In this document: positions 34,886 to 42,300 of the stretch, piece after piece
Layout of the letters: every line of letters begins with the position of its first letter
Position numbering within the stretch: position 1 is the first letter of the stretch
IMG/VR virus record: IMGVR_UViG_3300030329_005540
Coordinates: 1 to 64,000 of that record
DNA from: a virus
Reading direction: 5' to 3' (one strand)
DNA length: 64,000 nt
Translations under genes and position numbers: made by a program
Notes under the pieces: model-generated
The model's database searches: none
Seen by the model: only the letters and a program-made list of their open reading frames with translations
Told to the model about the DNA's origin: nothing

Positions 34886-35911
34886 TCAAAAATCGAAAGG
34901 ATCATCTTGTTTTTGTGAAACTTGACAATGAGCGGGACATCCCCCGTAATGACGGAGTTCTATCTTTTGGCCGCTCTTAGGTTTTCCTAGCTCTGATTTT
35001 TCTTTGGATATTTTCAACTGCTTCCCGTTTTCATCTAAAAGCACGTGATAATCAAATGGGAATTTAAAAGAGCAGTGCCACATCACAGACCCGTCTTTTT
35101 TTAGTTGTCCGGGCTGCTTCGCAAATCCGCAGCTTAACGGCCCTCCAAAAACCTTGTCTGGCGGGTACGGTTGATGAGCCGCATAGTTGGCCTTGGCATC
35201 CTCCTCCGTAAAATTATTAATAATCTTATACAAATCCGCGAGGTAATACTCGAAGCCCGCGATTTGATCTTTCGAGATTTCTATTTCTTGCACAGGCTGT
35301 TTGGGAAACTTTAAGAATAAGAACTCTGCGATGATCTTCTTTGATTTAGGCCACAATTTTTTCGAAGCCAAAGTATATGTCATGGCTTGTAGATTAGCGG
35401 TTATCTCCTGCCCTTTGAATTTGCTTTTGCTGGTTTTGTAATCGACGAGTTTGATTTCTTTTCCGTCTTTGTAGACTATTGGCTTGTCGATAAAGCCCAA
35501 CACCTTATACTTCGGGTCTTCGCTTTCCAACAGGAATTCAACTTCGCCTGATTCCACAACGCCTCCACTATCTTCACCGAAAAAATCTTGATTTAACCCC
35601 ACGAGGATCATGGCGTCACACATTTCATAGTTCTCGTCGGTTAAGAACTGTTCTCCCTCTCTCTTAAGAGCTTTACGGACTAGCCTACATATTGCTGGGC
35701 TAGCCTCGATAGTGCTTTGCTTCACTATGGCGTCATAATGAGGCTTGTGGCGAGGGTTTAAAAGAACTTCAAATATTAAATGGCAAGCAGTTCCTCTTAC
35801 CGCTCCATCATTTTTGGGCTCCGGTAAACGAAGAATATATTTGCACCAATATTTCCAAGAGCAGTCTTCTAGAAGCTTGGCTCTTGAAGCTGATAGTATT
35901 TTTTCTTCCAT
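34886..35911 (-). CDS. RecB/Cas4-like PD-(D/E)XK exonuclease
   Basis: A 341-residue nuclease. Motifs in order are LSASRAKLLEDCSWKYWCKY and RGTACHLIFEVLL at the N-terminus, then GFIDKP, the catalytic LVDYKTSKSK and the helix motif NLQAMTYTLA. These are the D, D-x-K and Q-x-x-x-Y signatures of RecB-family nucleases. Cys residues near both ends (EDCSWKYWCKY, LSCGFAK, MWHCSF, GGCPAHC) could hold an iron-sulphur cluster as in Cas4 and AddB. It likely resects DNA ends for recombination. The ATG at 35911 is fixed by a perfect AAGGAGG site 10 nt upstream, although the gene then overlaps the primase gene by 43 nt. Confidence 0.8.
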   Translation of the reverse strand: MEEKILSASRAKLLEDCSWKYWCKYILRLPEPKNDGAVRGTACHLIFEVLLNPRHKPHYDAIVKQSTIEASPAICRLVRKALKREGEQFLTDENYEMCDAMILVGLNQDFFGEDSGGVVESGEVEFLLESEDPKYKVLGFIDKPIVYKDGKEIKLVDYKTSKSKFKGQEITANLQAMTYTLASKKLWPKSKKIIAEFLFLKFPKQPVQEIEISKDQIAGFEYYLADLYKIINNFTEEDAKANYAAHQPYPPDKVFGGPLSCGFAKQPGQLKKDGSVMWHCSFKFPFDYHVLLDENGKQLKISKEKSELGKPKSGQKIELRHYGGCPAHCQVSQKQDDPFDF

Positions 35912-36792
35912 GATAAAATTTCCTCCTTAGTCATTTCTCCAAAGTCGCAAGACCCTTCTGGGATAGCGACATGGATTTGCTCGGGATCGAAGTGTCTGGC
36001 TAATTTAGCGCAAGCTTTTTCAGCAGCTTGATTACCAGCCGAGCTTTTTTGTTCATCATTATTAAAAGCAATAAATATATGATCTATGTCAATTCTGAGA
36101 AGGTAGCTGATCACAGCTACGCTCACTTCGAGTCCGAAAGTAACCATCGTATTTTTAATTCCGCAGTCCCACAAGGCGAGCATATCTCCTATGCTTTCAA
36201 CTAGGATAACCTGTTTCTCGCTTCGTAAAATCTTATTGTTAATTTGAAGCGGGTATTTCCACTCACTTTTTACGCCTATGTGTTTCCACTTTGGGTTACG
36301 ATCTACTATCGATCTCCCAGAAACGCCAACCAATTCTTTTTTGTAATTATAAATTGGAAAAATGTACCTGTCTTTCATCTTGCCTACGCCCACAACCCCG
36401 CCTTCAAAAACAGAAACAGTATCTTCCGACACGCCTCTGTTTATCCAATAAGAATGATCTTTGCTTAATTTTAAAAGGCATTCTTTATTGAACGTTTTGA
36501 TTTGTTTGAGCGTGGGTTTGACTACGGCCTCTTTTCTTTCAGAAGAATAAGATGTATTGGACAACCATTTTTCGGCATCATTTACAGATTCGAGTTTAAG
36601 AGATAGTTGAACCAAATCTTGTAAAGAGCCTTTGATGTTACGGCTAAAGTCGATAAAGTAGCCCGTGTCCTTTCGCACACTAAGAACAGTATTACTGCTT
36701 GAGTCTCGATAAAGAGGCTTCATGCGGTAATTTCTACTGTCTTCGGTAATATTGCTATAACCGAGGCTTAATAATATTTCTTTAACGTCCAT
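35869..36792 (-). CDS. DnaG-like primase with Toprim domain and no zinc ligands
   Basis: A 307-residue protein. Residues ~20-65 follow the fold of a CHC2 zinc domain (MKPLYRDSSSNTVLSV, then GYFIDFSRNIKGSLQDLVQ), but the Cys/His ligands are replaced. Residues ~135-260 hold the catalytic core. It includes YIFPIYNYKKELVGVSGR, the Toprim Glu motif VILVESIGDML (Glu 199) and IAFNNDE (Asp 246). It is much shorter than bacterial DnaG (~580 aa) and lacks the helicase-binding C-terminal domain. It follows the helicase gene with a TAATG overlap, so the two are co-translated and presumably act together at the fork. Confidence 0.8.
   Translation of the reverse strand: MDVKEILLSLGYSNITEDSRNYRMKPLYRDSSSNTVLSVRKDTGYFIDFSRNIKGSLQDLVQLSLKLESVNDAEKWLSNTSYSSERKEAVVKPTLKQIKTFNKECLLKLSKDHSYWINRGVSEDTVSVFEGGVVGVGKMKDRYIFPIYNYKKELVGVSGRSIVDRNPKWKHIGVKSEWKYPLQINNKILRSEKQVILVESIGDMLALWDCGIKNTMVTFGLEVSVAVISYLLRIDIDHIFIAFNNDEQKSSAGNQAAEKACAKLARHFDPEQIHVAIPEGSCDFGEMTKEEILSWKKKYYQLQEPSF
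35922..35928 (-). promoter_or_regulatory. Ribosome binding site of the RecB-like nuclease
   Basis: AAGGAGG on the minus strand, 10 nt before the ATG at 35911. It lies within the coding end of the primase gene and decides the start despite the 43-nt overlap. Confidence 0.8.
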
Positions 36793-38285
36793 TAGAATTC
36801 TGTGGGGCCATCGTTTTCGCTATGGTCTACATCTTGACCGCGCTCACTTTGTTCTTCCACGATATCCCGTAAAGAACCTCTTTCTTCAACTCCGAAATTC
36901 TCACAGTTGAAGTTCAGATAATTGCTGTACCATCTTATCGTGCCGTTTTCAGAAGCTCTACGAACCAAGTCGTGATGCCCTGCGGCTTGCTGGCCCTGAA
37001 AGCGTGTTTTGAGAGGTATCAATTTGTGCGAGCCTCTGGCTTCTCCATCTTCACCAATTTCATCTAACGTCTTTCTTCTAAAGATGCCTACAAAACTGGC
37101 AAACCATTGAAGTCTATCAGACAACGAAATCGCAGATGAATCATCCACCATCGCGCCGCTAGAACCCGCTTCGCCGCTTCTGTTCATTTGCATCGCTGTA
37201 ATAAGAGGGGCGTTGATTTCTTCGGCTACCTTTTTCAGCTTGTCAACCTTGTCACCTATAGCTTGGTATTCTCCCCAGTTTTGAGCTACTCTTTCACCCG
37301 TTAGTTTCACATAATCGTATGCAATGATGCATGGATTACCTCTACCAACATGAGTTAAGTACCATCGGCGTATCAAGGACACGATTTGGTCTACGTTTTT
37401 ATTTCCTACGAAAGCGTGATAACACTGATACCCTTTTTCTTTTATAGCTTTCAATCCGCTCCGAGTTCTAGCTGTAAGCTCCTCGCTTTTGCGGAAGTTA
37501 CCCGTTTCTAAATACCAAGGGGAAACATTTGTAAACGCCGACGCCATTCTAAATTGAATGTCCATCGTAGCCATCTCTGTGTCCAGCAAAAGAACTGGAA
37601 CATTATTGAGATGTCCTGTTCTGATACATAAATTATTAATCCATGTAGTCTTGCCTTGTCCGGGTCTCGATACAATCGCGTATACGTTTCCGGGTCTTAG
37701 TCCTCCGTACAAATTGTTAAACTCTTGCCAAGGCGTTTTAAATCCAAAGTCCGTTTGGGGGTTATTGCCTCTCTCTTCAACTAATTCTTCAATTCCGTCG
37801 AACAAATCGACGGGTTCATCATCTAATGCGTATTTTCTCATATTTTCGTTATACATTTCATCGCAAGATGCGATTATTTCATCTACTCCGACATTGCCGC
37901 ATTTGCGTACAAACTCGGAAACATTACTCACTGATTCTAAAATCTCTCTTCTTATCTTATATTTTTTAAGTTCTTTAGCCGCCTCTACGGTAGCTTCTTT
38001 TGTGATATAAGTGAAAGAAATCTCATCAATGTACCTATAAATTTCAATATCGTCTTTGAAAGTAATTCCTAAATTTTGAATCTTCTCCGAAAGAAGTACC
38101 TTATCCAGTTTTTGACCTGCTGCTAGAATGCTACGAATAACACAAAATATTGTATTATGAACATCAAAGTAAAAATCTTTTTCAGTAATAAACTTCTCAA
38201 GATCGGGGAAGATAGACTCGTTGTTAATTAAACCTCCTAAAACATGCTTCTCAATCCGCTGCGAATAAATTTGTCCTTTTTCCAT
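36792..38285 (-). CDS. DnaB-like replicative helicase
   Basis: A 497-residue protein of normal DnaB length. Residues ~1-95 are the helical N-terminal domain (IEKHVLGGLINNESIFPDL). The RecA-like motor contains Walker A SRPGQGKTT at 206-214, then PVLLLDTEM, Walker B CIIAYDYVKL and the sensor helix APLITAMQMN. The last ~30 residues are acidic. It should unwind DNA at the phage fork and recruit the primase encoded by the next gene (TAATG overlap). Its own promoter lies 9 nt before the ATG, so the leader is only a few bases and there is no ribosome site. Confidence 0.92.
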   Translation of the reverse strand: MEKGQIYSQRIEKHVLGGLINNESIFPDLEKFITEKDFYFDVHNTIFCVIRSILAAGQKLDKVLLSEKIQNLGITFKDDIEIYRYIDEISFTYITKEATVEAAKELKKYKIRREILESVSNVSEFVRKCGNVGVDEIIASCDEMYNENMRKYALDDEPVDLFDGIEELVEERGNNPQTDFGFKTPWQEFNNLYGGLRPGNVYAIVSRPGQGKTTWINNLCIRTGHLNNVPVLLLDTEMATMDIQFRMASAFTNVSPWYLETGNFRKSEELTARTRSGLKAIKEKGYQCYHAFVGNKNVDQIVSLIRRWYLTHVGRGNPCIIAYDYVKLTGERVAQNWGEYQAIGDKVDKLKKVAEEINAPLITAMQMNRSGEAGSSGAMVDDSSAISLSDRLQWFASFVGIFRRKTLDEIGEDGEARGSHKLIPLKTRFQGQQAAGHHDLVRRASENGTIRWYSNYLNFNCENFGVEERGSLRDIVEEQSERGQDVDHSENDGPTEF

Positions 38286-38294
38286 ACAACGGAT

Positions 38295-38323
38295 ATGATA
38301 ACACCTGCTTTAGCTGGCGTCAA
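38295..38323 (-). promoter_or_regulatory. Leaderless-type promoter of the helicase-primase-nuclease operon
   Basis: Minus strand: TTGACG (38323-38318), a 17-bp spacer with AAAGC at positions 7-11 and TGT before the -10, TATCAT (38300-38295). Nine nt separate the -10 from the ATG at 38285. Confidence 0.8.
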
Positions 38324-38336
38324 GAGAAATTTTGAA

Positions 38337-38591
38337 TTATTCTGCTTCTTCTTCGCCTTCTTCGGGCTCGATGAAAGACGCTACTAGGGACTCCACGTTG
38401 ACTTCTTCCATAGTTTTGGACCAAGTACCTACATAGTTTTGTAGTGCGAGAAGCTCTGTCACAGTATCGCATTGCGAATGAGCAACAGGCGTACCGTCAG
38501 CATCAATAGTAAACAAAATAAATCCGCCGTTAGAACATTCATTAATTTGATCTAACGTCTTTTGTGGGAATGTAAAATTTTTATCACTCAC
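38337..38591 (-). CDS. Small acidic protein of unknown function
   Basis: An 84-residue protein starting at GTG. The middle is beta-like (GGFILFTIDADGTPVAH), then a helix (TELLALQNYVGTWSK), then a strongly acidic end (EPEEGEEEAE). Family not recognised. It has its own promoter with an overlapping inverted repeat, which suggests regulated expression, and lies between the helicase operon and a nuclease gene. Confidence 0.6.
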   Translation of the reverse strand: MSDKNFTFPQKTLDQINECSNGGFILFTIDADGTPVAHSQCDTVTELLALQNYVGTWSKTMEEVNVESLVASFIEPEEGEEEAE

Positions 38592-38601
38592 AATAGTATT
38601 T

Positions 38602-38636
38602 ACACTATTATAGTGTCACATCAAAATGCTTTTCAA
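38602..38636 (-). promoter_or_regulatory. Promoter with overlapping inverted-repeat operator
   Basis: Minus strand: TTGAAA (38636-38631), an 18-bp spacer and TATAAT (38612-38607). The -10 lies inside a perfect inverted repeat with 7-bp arms ACACTAT/ATAGTGT around one base (38602-38616), placed as a repressor would need to block the polymerase. The -35 is inside the end of the upstream nuclease gene. It drives the small acidic gene. Confidence 0.6.
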
Positions 38637-39024
38637 AGAATTCTTTGTTTAGTTTATTAAGTTCACCCTCGTTTATTTCAATTAATTTAAATCCATTTTT
38701 ATCAAGCCAAGAAGCTTTTTCAAAGTCTCGTTTTATTGCTTTCAAATACTCTAATCTAGAATTATTATGAAAGAATTTATTGAACTCTGTATGCTGACGA
38801 CCCTGAACTTCTACCGCGATTTTCTTAGTGGCGTTGAGTATATCTACCGTCATGCGTGAGCCATAAACAGGAAACTCTTCGTAAACGATATGGTTCTTCC
38901 AAAATTGTTTAAGAAATTGTTTTACTTGAAATTGTATTTTAGAACGAGATTTAGCATCCCATTTTATGAGATACTTAGTAACCTTTCGGCTTTGGGGTCT
39001 ACCGTGTATATTGATTAATCTCAT
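38608..39024 (-). CDS. PD-(D/E)XK endonuclease, Holliday-resolvase/Vsr-like
   Basis: A 138-residue protein. The core reads VYEEFPVYGSRMTVDILNAT followed by KKIAVEVQGRQHTEF, giving the E...D...E-x-Q pattern of small restriction-like nucleases (DUF559, Vsr, T7 endonuclease I type). The C-terminal segment DFEKASWLDKNGFKLIEI, with a helix before a strand, is typical of these folds. The N-terminal 40 residues are basic. It probably cuts recombination or replication junctions. It overlaps the phosphatase gene by one base. Confidence 0.65.
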   Translation of the reverse strand: MRLINIHGRPQSRKVTKYLIKWDAKSRSKIQFQVKQFLKQFWKNHIVYEEFPVYGSRMTVDILNATKKIAVEVQGRQHTEFNKFFHNNSRLEYLKAIKRDFEKASWLDKNGFKLIEINEGELNKLNKEFFEKHFDVTL

Positions 39025-39716
39025 TATTTACCCGTGAAGAAAGCTGGAGCTAAAACTTTTTCAGCTAAGTATATAGAGAAATCATTATCGCTTGGGAAAT
39101 GGACTCCTTCATAGATTCTGGAATCCGCCACCATTTTAGCGGCTTGCAAGAATTGATTCTTAAAAGCTGGATACATATTAGAGCAAATAAAAGCTGCAAA
39201 ATATGCAGATAATGTGTGTCCGCTTGGATAGGACGGAGTGCTTGCTGTGCCTTTTTGGATGGCGTCGTTATATTTTATATCGATGCCGTGATGAGGGGCT
39301 AGTTGATACGGTCTAGGTCTGTTATAATATAGTTTTAACTTCATCGCCAATGTATCAGAATCCTGCATAACTAGCCTTCTGATATCGTCATCCGGAATCT
39401 TTTCTCCAATTAGCTTTTCGTGCAGATCGTATACGAATCCAGCAGGGGCAGCATCCATCTTTTCAAGACTAGAAGTAAAATCCTTAGAATGTTTTTTTTG
39501 TTCTATGAATTTTTTAATATATAAAAGCTCCTGCTTGGTTTGCTCACTTGAATTCGAAGGTGGCGGCATTTTCAGCAGATTTTCGATGCTTATGTCTAAG
39601 TGGACGAGCTTTCTCTCGGAATAGTCTTTGCGAGGATTTTTACCATCATAAACTAACTCGTCTAGTTTTTTAGCCTTAATATCCTCAGAAAAATCTATTT
39701 CGAAATTTTGCTTCAT
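39024..39716 (-). CDS. PAP2-family acid phosphatase
   Basis: A 230-residue protein with the complete three-part PAP2 signature: KLKLYYNRPRP (K-x6-RP), PSYPSGHTLSA (PSGH) and SRIYEGVHFPSDND (SR-x5-H-x3-D). It lacks a signal peptide and membrane helices, so it resembles the soluble class A acid phosphatase/vanadium haloperoxidase branch acting in the cytoplasm. The N-terminal ~90 residues are charged and unique. The ribosome site AAAGGA lies just before the ATG. Substrate unknown. A nucleotide, a sugar phosphate or a lipid pyrophosphate are options, the last being attractive given the phage's glycan genes. Confidence 0.75.
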   Translation of the reverse strand: MKQNFEIDFSEDIKAKKLDELVYDGKNPRKDYSERKLVHLDISIENLLKMPPPSNSSEQTKQELLYIKKFIEQKKHSKDFTSSLEKMDAAPAGFVYDLHEKLIGEKIPDDDIRRLVMQDSDTLAMKLKLYYNRPRPYQLAPHHGIDIKYNDAIQKGTASTPSYPSGHTLSAYFAAFICSNMYPAFKNQFLQAAKMVADSRIYEGVHFPSDNDFSIYLAEKVLAPAFFTGK

Positions 39717-39748
39717 TTTTAATCCTTTTATAGATTTACACTTAAAAT

Positions 39749-40156
39749 TGGTGGAGGCGGCGGGAATCGAACCCGCGTCTTTAGAACCATCGGCCTAAAT
39801 ATGCTACAAGCTTATCCGGTTTAATACGATACGTGTCTGAAACCGGCAACTTCACGTAAAGTTTGGTCTATCTTTTTTTAAACTACTGGAGACTCAACCA
39901 GACTCAACCAGTGTTTTGCTCGTTATCGACGCCCTAGCTCCTTAACGAGCATCCAGAGTAGGACGGGTAGCTACGCAGCTACAGCAGCCTCTTCAGCCCA
40001 ACCAAACTGAGCGAGAATCGCATCAGCTTCGTCAAGCGAAGGAGCCATATCAACATTATTGGCAGTTGAATACCTTGATAGATGATTTAAGAGGCCGACT
40101 ATCATCCTCTGCTTGCAATTCGGCGTAAGACCCCAAATCGAATCCAGTACGCCCCC
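39749..40156 (-). ncRNA. ssrA: tmRNA
   Basis: A 408-nt RNA. The 5' end GGGGGCG pairs with CGCCTCC before an encoded CCA, with a G-U at the third pair, which is the alanine identity signal. The 3' part has a canonical T arm (GCGGG TTCGATT CCCGC). The 5' part contains GTACTGGATTCGA as in bacterial tmRNAs. A first pseudoknot is visible: stem AGAGG/CCTCT with GATGAT in its loop pairing to ATCATC downstream. A tag reading frame follows. A 10-bp tandem repeat (39891-39910) lies in the later pseudoknot region. It would rescue stalled ribosomes and tag unfinished proteins for degradation during infection. Circular permutation is not indicated. Confidence 0.93.
39971..40063 (-). other. tmRNA tag reading frame (about 30 codons)
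   Basis: From a GCC resume codon the frame reads ANNVDMAPSL...EEAAVAA and ends in TAG. The terminal AVAA resembles the ClpXP/ClpAP degron end of known tags (ALAA). At about 30 residues it is clearly longer than usual tags (8-20, rarely more). The stop is certain. The resume codon is inferred from the ANN start and its place 17 nt after pseudoknot 1. TCA at 40069 would be the same frame two codons earlier. Confidence 0.65.
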
Positions 40157-40163
40157 ATATAAA

Positions 40164-40191
40164 ATTCTACACTTATTTATTTAATTTTCAA
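40164..40191 (-). promoter_or_regulatory. Probable tmRNA promoter
   Basis: Minus strand: TTGAAA (40191-40186), 16-bp spacer, TAGAAT (40169-40164), then 7 nt to the tmRNA 5' end at 40156. Overlaps the end of the adjacent HNH gene. Confidence 0.6.
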
Positions 40192-40851
40192 TTCTTTTTT
40201 CGTTTTACGCGCAAGATCATTGTTGGCCCAAACACCATTTAATTGCTCTGGCCATTTTTCAGGATCATAGTCGTGTCTTTTTACTGAGTTTTTATGGTTG
40301 CTTATAACTTGTAAATTATCTTGATGATGCGCCCCTCCTTTGGCTAAAGGTATTATATGATCCACTACATATTTTCTACCTGCTTTAGAAGATCGGCGGC
40401 GAGCATCCTCGTAAAAGGCTTTCATTTTTTCTTCGTCTGAATCAGGCAGTATGGCGTTGATTTTTATAGCCGCTCTCTTTTTTGCCAAAGCGTTCATTAA
40501 TGGCCTATTGTTTTTTTTATAATTAGAATTATACTCGGCAACGTGATCAGCATTTTTTCCGCGCCATTTTTTCATGGACTTAGCTCGTTCTTTACTGTTC
40601 TTTTTCCTATATTCTTTTACCCTCTCTTTGTTTTTTTCACACCAAATTCGACAATATTCTCTATTTTTTTTTCTATTTTCAGGCCTTGCGTTGTACGCCC
40701 TTCTGCGGGCACGTACTTTTTCTTTTTTCTCTTCTGGTAAACTATGAAACCTTTCACGATCCTGTTTTGCTCGGCATGAGCCACAGGTCGCTCTGTGTTT
40801 TCCGAATTTCGAAGTAGGCTTTTCTTCTTTGCATCTACGACAAATCTTCAT
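40177..40851 (-). CDS. HNH endonuclease next to tmRNA
   Basis: A 224-residue protein. The start has a zinc ribbon (CRRCKEEK...CGSCRAK), the middle ~80 residues are a Lys/Arg/Asn-rich helix with YNARPEN and YRKKN text, and the end carries the HNH core VVDHIIPLAKGGAHHQDNLQ with a trailing HKNSVK. That is the D-H...N...N arrangement of a typical free-standing HNH enzyme. It lies directly upstream of the tmRNA gene and 2 nt after recA. It is probably a homing-type mobile gene that uses this region as insertion point. Confidence 0.85.
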   Translation of the reverse strand: MKICRRCKEEKPTSKFGKHRATCGSCRAKQDRERFHSLPEEKKEKVRARRRAYNARPENRKKNREYCRIWCEKNKERVKEYRKKNSKERAKSMKKWRGKNADHVAEYNSNYKKNNRPLMNALAKKRAAIKINAILPDSDEEKMKAFYEDARRRSSKAGRKYVVDHIIPLAKGGAHHQDNLQVISNHKNSVKRHDYDPEKWPEQLNGVWANNDLARKTKKELKIK

Positions 40852-40852
40852 A

Positions 40853-41947
40853 TCAAGATTTCTTTAAAGTGTCTCTAAATTTATTAAACAAATACTTGCC
40901 AATTTCTTTATTCTCTTCGAAGTATTTTCTAAGGTTATCAATACCTTGGTGCTGTTGTTTAAACTCTAAGCCGGTTTCTTGTTTGACCTCTTCGATAAGT
41001 TCTTCTGAAACAGTCACCCAAGCACCAGCCTTTTTAGCCATGTCCCAAGCGAGCATCATATCAACTACCTCGTACTCCACCCAAATACTTTTACCGCCGA
41101 CGCGGCCATAGCGAATAGGGTATCTTACTTCTATCCCCGTTTTTTCATTTGCGCTTTTACGGAAAACTACTTTACAATAATGACCAAGGTGATCGCCCTT
41201 ACCATTCGGCTGAGTAGTGATTAAATCTTTTACGTAGCGAGGCTGAAACTCTAAAATCCAATCACTGTAATGTAATATTGCGTTGCCTCCAGAAGCATTG
41301 GTCAATCTTGGGTCAGTTTTTTCATACGGGTTAATACTAACTTTGCTTCTAACTTGAGAAATCATATAACAAATATGTCCTCGGGTAGCTAAACCCAACG
41401 CCATTCTTTTTAGGAAGTCCGATGTCAAAAGAGAACCGCCAGCTACTTTAACTGCTTCGTCAGACCCTTTTTCTAAATCACCTCTGGGAACCAAAGCATC
41501 CATAGAGTCAATGATAAACATGTATCTTGTATCAGAAGGATTATCTTTGACCATCTGCCGAATAAAATCAATAACGGTTTCGTAAACATTGCATTTGAAC
41601 ACGAACCACTTATTTTCATCTGTATCTACTCCCGATCTCTCTACCATATCTGTAGACAGTCTTCCTTCGGACTTGATGTAGACGACCATAGAGTTATCCA
41701 TTTTTTGAAAGTTGCGGGCAAAGGATAACGAGCACGAAGTCTTTCCTCCTTCTGCTACTCCTGAAGCTCTAATTATTCCGGGTTTAATACCGCCGCCCAT
41801 TTCAATGTCCATTAAAAGGCTGCCGCTGGATATAGTATATTCTCTCTCTTCTTCGAAATTATAATGATCCCCTTTATGTTCTTTGAGGTACGCTTGAATT
41901 TGCTCTAGGGGAGAGGTCGATACGGTCTCTGTTTTCTTTTTTCTCAT
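40853..41947 (-). CDS. RecA/UvsX-type recombinase
   Basis: A 364-residue RecA-family ATPase. Walker A is GVAEGGKTS at 63-71. The catalytic Glu region is YIKSEGRLS, Walker B is MFIIDSMDALVP, and loop 1/2 text includes ISQVRSKVSINPYEK and TNASGGNAILHYSD. Length and order match bacterial RecA, but the N-terminus is shorter and the C-terminal ~60 residues are distinct. It performs strand exchange in phage recombination and repair. It overlaps the gp33-like gene by 4 nt and is probably co-transcribed with it. Confidence 0.88.
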   Translation of the reverse strand: MRKKKTETVSTSPLEQIQAYLKEHKGDHYNFEEEREYTISSGSLLMDIEMGGGIKPGIIRASGVAEGGKTSCSLSFARNFQKMDNSMVVYIKSEGRLSTDMVERSGVDTDENKWFVFKCNVYETVIDFIRQMVKDNPSDTRYMFIIDSMDALVPRGDLEKGSDEAVKVAGGSLLTSDFLKRMALGLATRGHICYMISQVRSKVSINPYEKTDPRLTNASGGNAILHYSDWILEFQPRYVKDLITTQPNGKGDHLGHYCKVVFRKSANEKTGIEVRYPIRYGRVGGKSIWVEYEVVDMMLAWDMAKKAGAWVTVSEELIEEVKQETGLEFKQQHQGIDNLRKYFEENKEIGKYLFNKFRDTLKKS

Positions 41948-42300
41948 TTTAAAAAGTCTAATAGATTTTTGGGTTTGGATTCTATCTGTTTATCTTCTCC
42001 TACTTTTTCGTCGCCTAACTGAAAAACGACGGGATCAAACCCTTTTAGGTCAATATTTTTTTTGTATTTAATTAAATACGTCTTACCTTCGTCGCTTAAA
42101 AACCAAGCAAGACTATTCAACTTAAAGGGAAGATACAGTTTTGTCCAGAACTTTTCTTCAGAAATATACTCAAACAACTTTTTAGCGATTGCCATCTCGC
42201 GTTTAACAACGCCGCGATTATTCCACACCTTTTCCGGCTCTTTGCAGAACTTGGAAATTAATCTTTGATATTTATTGGGCCTCCGCTTGGATTTTCGCAT
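41944..42300 (-). CDS. T4 gp33-like late transcription accessory protein candidate
   Basis: A 118-residue basic protein (MRKSKRRPNKYQRLISKF), with a helical middle (LPFKLNSLAWFLSDEGKTYL) and the C-terminal end KNLLDFLK. T4 gp33 is of similar size (about 112 aa) and ends in TLDFLL, its sliding-clamp docking peptide; gp55 and gp43 end similarly. The match in size and tail suggests a clamp-dependent late transcription co-activator. The clamp and gp55 are not in this window, and the middle is not recognisably gp33. It has a promoter inside the gmd coding end and is coupled to recA. Confidence 0.4.
   Translation of the reverse strand: MRKSKRRPNKYQRLISKFCKEPEKVWNNRGVVKREMAIAKKLFEYISEEKFWTKLYLPFKLNSLAWFLSDEGKTYLIKYKKNIDLKGFDPVVFQLGDEKVGEDKQIESKPKNLLDFLK

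Noticed and set aside
37558-38010. 150-codon plus-strand frame opposite the helicase
   Set aside because: It is the antisense shadow of a conserved DnaB gene, with Leu/Ser-rich content typical of shadows.
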